Shown here: positions 61,232 through 64,000 of the stretch, one piece after another
Position numbering within the stretch: position 1 is the stretch's first letter
Layout of the letters: the number at the start of each line of letters is the position of its first letter
Assembly (NCBI GenBank): GCA_963738325.1
Contig: CAVTWD010000001.1
Span: forward strand, 310,001-374,000
DNA length: 64,000 nt
From: CAVTWD01 sp963738325
Lineage (GTDB): Bacteria; Actinomycetota; Acidimicrobiia; Acidimicrobiales; Ilumatobacteraceae
Direction: 5' to 3'
Notes under the pieces: model-generated
Database searches by the model: none
What the model was told of the DNA's origin: nothing
What the model saw: the letters and a program-made list of their open reading frames with translations, nothing else
Position numbers and translations under genes: made by a program

Positions 61232-62817
61232 GCCGCGGCCGTCCTCCCCGCGTCCTGGTCGTCTGGTGCCCTGACTGGCCGGTCATCGGAGCCGGGGCGA
61301 CCCCGGGCTGCCCGGCCGTGGTCCTGCACGCCAACCGGGTGGTGGCCGCCTCTCCGACCGCTCGGGAGGAAGGGGTACGAATCGGCCAGCGCCGCCGCGA
61401 AGCTCAGGCTGCCTGCCCGGGTTTGACCGTCCTCGCCCACGACCCCGCACGCGACACCCGCGCCTTCGAACCCGTCCTCCACGCCCTGGAGGAGATCACA
61501 CCCTGGCTCGAGCTCGATCGCCCGGGCTCCTGCGTGTTCGGGGCCCGAGGCCCGTCGCGCTACCACGGGGGTGACGTTGCGCTGGCCGACCGTGTCGCCG
61601 AGGTGGTCGCACGAGCCTTGGGATCGCGGGCTTCCGCCGTCGACCCGCCCGGAATCGGTGTGGCCGACGGTCGCTTCACGGCCGAGGTGGCCGCTCGCCA
61701 CGCCGTCGGTGGCCGGCCTATGGTCATCCCCGAGGGCAGGAGCGGTGCCTTCCTCGCTCCTTTCCCGATCGCCACCCTGGCCACGGTGGAGGGGCTCGAA
61801 CCGATGTTGCTCGAGCTCCTGCCTCGGCTCGGGTTGCGCACGTTGGGAGCACTGGCCGCCCTGCCGGCGCGCACGGTGGTCGACCGTTTCGGTCCAGGCG
61901 GACGTCTGGCCCACCGCCTCGCCGCAGGAGGAGACGAACGTCCCCTGGACGCCCGCCGTCCAGCGCCGGAGCTGGCCGTGCAGGCCGAGTTCGAACCTCC
62001 GGTGCCCCAAGCCGGGCCGGTCGCCTTCATGGCCAAGCAACTGGCCGACGAGTTGCACGACCGGCTGGCCGCTGATGGGTTGGTGTGCATCCGGATGGTC
62101 GTGATCGCCGAGACCGAGCACGGAGAGCGGCACGAGCGGATCTGGCGACACGATCATGGGTTCCGCGCCGCAGGCATGGCCGAACGGGTGCGATGGCAGC
62201 TCGACGGCTGGGCCGGGGGGCCGGCTCCTCCCACGGGCGGCATCAGCCTCCTGCGGCTCGTGCCCGACGAGGTGGTGTCTGACCGCGGCCGCCAGATGGG
62301 CTTCTGGGGCGGGCGCAGCGAAGCCGACGAGCGGGCGGCGCGGGCCGTGGCGCGTTTGAGCGCCCATGTGGGGGTCGATGCCGTGGCCGTGCCCGAATGG
62401 CGCGGAGGAAGGGGACCGAAGGATCAGCTCGTGCTCGTTCCTGCCGCCGCCACGGATCTCACCGAGCGTCACACCAACCCTCCCCGCGACGCGGGGCCGT
62501 GGCCGGGCCGGCTCCCGTCGCCGTCGCCGGCCACCGTGCTCGGCGTGCCGGTGCCCATCGACGTGCTCGATACGCAGGGGCGGCCAGTAATCGTGAACGC
62601 CCGAGGATCGACGAGTACCGGGCCCGCTCGGTTGGTGACGGGCACGAGGCTCCAGACCGTGATCGCCTGGGCTGGTCCATGGCTCGCGGACGAGCGCTGG
62701 TGGGATCCTCCTGCGCATCGCCGCCGAGCCCGCTTCCAGATGTTGACGGCCACCGGGGCGGCTCATCTCGTGGCTTGGGAAGGAGGGCGATGGTGGCTCG
62801 AGGCCACCTATGACTGA
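61228..62817 (+). CDS. imuB: Y-family polymerase-like mutasome protein ImuB
   Basis: 529 residues. It starts PRVLVVWCPDWPVIGAG, with VVLHANRVVAASPTAREEGVRIGQRRREAQAACPGL, where the catalytic acids of active Y-family polymerases are absent (VVW instead of DxD), plus LRTLGALAALPARTVVDRFGPGGRLAHRLAAGGDERPLDARRP as the thumb region. ImuB is the inactive polymerase that recruits DnaE2 to the clamp. No dnaE2 follows in the window; it must be elsewhere. The GTG start overlaps the imuA' stop. Confidence 0.92.
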   Translation: MSRGRPPRVLVVWCPDWPVIGAGATPGCPAVVLHANRVVAASPTAREEGVRIGQRRREAQAACPGLTVLAHDPARDTRAFEPVLHALEEITPWLELDRPGSCVFGARGPSRYHGGDVALADRVAEVVARALGSRASAVDPPGIGVADGRFTAEVAARHAVGGRPMVIPEGRSGAFLAPFPIATLATVEGLEPMLLELLPRLGLRTLGALAALPARTVVDRFGPGGRLAHRLAAGGDERPLDARRPAPELAVQAEFEPPVPQAGPVAFMAKQLADELHDRLAADGLVCIRMVVIAETEHGERHERIWRHDHGFRAAGMAERVRWQLDGWAGGPAPPTGGISLLRLVPDEVVSDRGRQMGFWGGRSEADERAARAVARLSAHVGVDAVAVPEWRGGRGPKDQLVLVPAAATDLTERHTNPPRDAGPWPGRLPSPSPATVLGVPVPIDVLDTQGRPVIVNARGSTSTGPARLVTGTRLQTVIAWAGPWLADERWWDPPAHRRRARFQMLTATGAAHLVAWEGGRWWLEATYD

Positions 62818-62911
62818 GGCCGGCCGCAAACGGAGGGCGGCCGCGACCGAGACCGGCCGGCCATCCGATGCCAGGGCGGCCCGCAACCGGAGCCGGTCAT
62901 AGGCTGGCGCC

Positions 62912-63610
62912 GTGACCCAGCCGATCGAGGCGGTGATATTCGACTACGGCGGTGTCATCTCCCTCTCGCCCTTCCGTCGCCTCGCCCAGGCCGAGGCGAC
63001 GTTCGGGCTCGCGCCCGGCACGCTGGCCGACATCCTCGGCTACGGCCTCGACGTCCCCGAGCCCGAGCCGGGCCAGGCGTACTCGAACAAGTGGCATCTG
63101 CTCGAGATCGGGGCCATCGACATGCAGGAGTACGTGGTCTGGGTGCACGAGCGCAGCGAAGCCGTCTTCGGTCATCCCATTGACCTTGCGGCGCAGATGG
63201 GGTCGGGGCTCTCCGGCATGAGCATCCAGTGGATGGTCGTCCACAAGGTGCACGAGCTGCGCCAAGCGGGCTACAAGCTGGCCATCTGCACGAACAACAT
63301 CGCCGCCTACCGCGACGTGTGGATCGACCAGTTCCCGACCGAGTGGTTCGACGAGATCGTCGACTCGAGTGAGGTCGGGGTCCGCAAGCCCGACCCGGCC
63401 ATCTACCAGCTCACCTGCGAGCGCCTCGCCGTCGGGCCGGCAGGCTGTGTCTTCCTCGACGACCATCCGGGCAACATCGCCGCGGCCGAGGCGGTCGGCA
63501 TCACTGGCGTGCTGGTGGGTGACGATCCCTGGGACGCGCTCGAGCGGCTCGATGCGATGCTCAGAGCGCGTGGACCCAACCGGCCCGCTCGAAGCGCACG
63601 ACGTTCGTGA
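62912..63610 (+). CDS. HAD-superfamily hydrolase (HAD-IA)
   Basis: 232-residue phosphatase-like enzyme. Motif I is VIFDYGGVISLSPF, where the usual DxD nucleophile pair is DYG, motif II is ICTNNI, motif III is VRKPDPAIYQ with Lys and motif IV is VFLDDHPGNIAAA. The second Asp of motif I being Gly fits haloacid-type and epoxide-hydrolase-N-terminal-type members rather than classic phosphatases. GTG at 62912. The 3' end overlaps the opposite-strand MATE gene by 50 bases. Confidence 0.85.
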   Translation: MTQPIEAVIFDYGGVISLSPFRRLAQAEATFGLAPGTLADILGYGLDVPEPEPGQAYSNKWHLLEIGAIDMQEYVVWVHERSEAVFGHPIDLAAQMGSGLSGMSIQWMVVHKVHELRQAGYKLAICTNNIAAYRDVWIDQFPTEWFDEIVDSSEVGVRKPDPAIYQLTCERLAVGPAGCVFLDDHPGNIAAAEAVGITGVLVGDDPWDALERLDAMLRARGPNRPARSARRS

Positions 63611-64000
63611 CGGCACGCGCGCTGCAGCCAGCAGAGCATGGCCAGCCACACGCCGACGATGCCGAGCGACGGCCACGCCAGCGTGATGACAGCCATGGGG
63701 GCGAACGCGGCGACGTAGACGACCGCGGCGCGGCCGAGGAAGCGGTAGTCGCCGCCCCCCATCAGGACCCCGTCGAGGGCGAAGGCGATGGACGCCGGCA
63801 GGAGCCCGACGGCGAGGACGAGCAGGCCGGCGGTGGCACGGCTGGCCACCGCAGCGTCTGCAGTGAAGACATGGGGCAACGCTGGCGAGAGAACGGCGAG
63901 CAGCGCGGCGATACCCGCCCCCGCCACGAAGGTGAGCCGCACGACGCGCCGGCCGATGCGGTTGGCGGGTTCGCGGCCACCCCCGCCCAAGGCCTGAGCC
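63561..64000 (-). CDS. MATE/DinF-family efflux transporter, C-terminal part, frame-broken
   Basis: Partial gene that runs past the right edge. The visible part has GAGIAALLAVLSPALPHVFTADAAV, GLLVLAVGLLPASIAFALDGVLMGGGDYRFLG and FAPMAVITLAWPSLGIVGVWLAMLCW, the helix 9-12 region of MATE exporters with the family's G-rich cytoplasmic loop. A single-base break near 63625 gives a false end; the corrected end is RAVTNVVRFERAGWVHAL. These proteins export cationic drugs or metabolites in exchange for H+ or Na+. Confidence 0.85.

Noticed and set aside
1..64000. Prophage, transposon or defence island
   Set aside because: No integrase, transposase, terminase, restriction or nuclease-effector genes were found; base and codon use are uniform across the window.

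Overview
This window looks like one 64 kb chromosomal segment of a very GC-rich actinomycete (Actinomycetota). An Acidimicrobiia-like lineage is plausible, but there is no rRNA gene to settle it. Support comes from a WhiB-family regulator, the PafB/PafC pair, coenzyme F420 biosynthesis (cofC) with an F420-type LLM oxidoreductase, a mycothiol-type TIGR03084 protein, an HU gene next to a Lys/Ala-rich basic protein, many GTG/TTG starts, and an actinobacterial LexA box before imuA'-imuB. No phage, transposon, CRISPR array, rRNA or tRNA was found. Coding density is extreme: neighbouring genes repeatedly overlap as ATGA, GTGA or TGATG. About 30 single-base frame breaks interrupt otherwise healthy genes; these look like residual assembly errors rather than gene decay, and the intact reading is described across each break.

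Layout. 0.3-8.9 kb: catabolic and redox genes, comprising a SnoaL-like/epoxide hydrolase/phosphotransferase operon (minus), two short-chain dehydrogenases, an AhpD-like protein, an LLM oxidoreductase, a trans-aconitate methyltransferase and an MDR oxidoreductase. 9.2-14.8 kb: a sugar-type ABC importer (binding protein, double ATPase, permease) and an acyl-CoA synthetase. 15.2-27.0 kb: a long plus-strand array built on a branched-chain-amino-acid-type importer with one binding protein, two ATPases and two fused LivH-LivM permeases, followed by a SnoaL-like protein, a TIM-barrel isomerase, a cytochrome P450, a 3-hydroxyacyl-CoA dehydrogenase and a B12-binding protein. 27.1-31.7 kb: PafB-PafC, a DEDDh exonuclease, a WhiB protein, a possible 27-residue microprotein and a PIN-PhoH ATPase.

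31.9-41.1 kb: a polar amino acid ABC importer, lutABC for lactate oxidation, a second AhpD-like protein, a HIT protein, a lipase/esterase, a DUF429 protein and a GNAT acetyltransferase. 41.3-46.5 kb: HU and its basic partner, the TIGR03084 protein, a PIG-L deacetylase, cofC, gpsA and an unknown protein. 46.5-53.7 kb: a TIM-barrel isomerase, an 8-oxoguanine-deaminase-like amidohydrolase, an RpiB-like isomerase, selD, rnhB, an unknown protein and a wax ester synthase/DGAT. 53.7-56.2 kb: the transsulfuration pair cbs-metB, heavily frame-broken. 56.3-64 kb: a lipoprotein, an acyl-CoA dehydrogenase, a CorA transporter, an Nfu-N-like protein, SOS-controlled imuA'-imuB, a HAD hydrolase and the 3' end of a MATE exporter.

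The most interesting signals are: a perfect LexA operator filling the 17-bp spacer of an apparently leaderless imuA' promoter; the separation of HU and its basic tail into two genes; two unrelated tandem repeats that share a 44-bp period, one carrying a gene's start codon in every unit; a palindrome present both between genes and inside an open reading frame; and several further dispersed inverted repeats.
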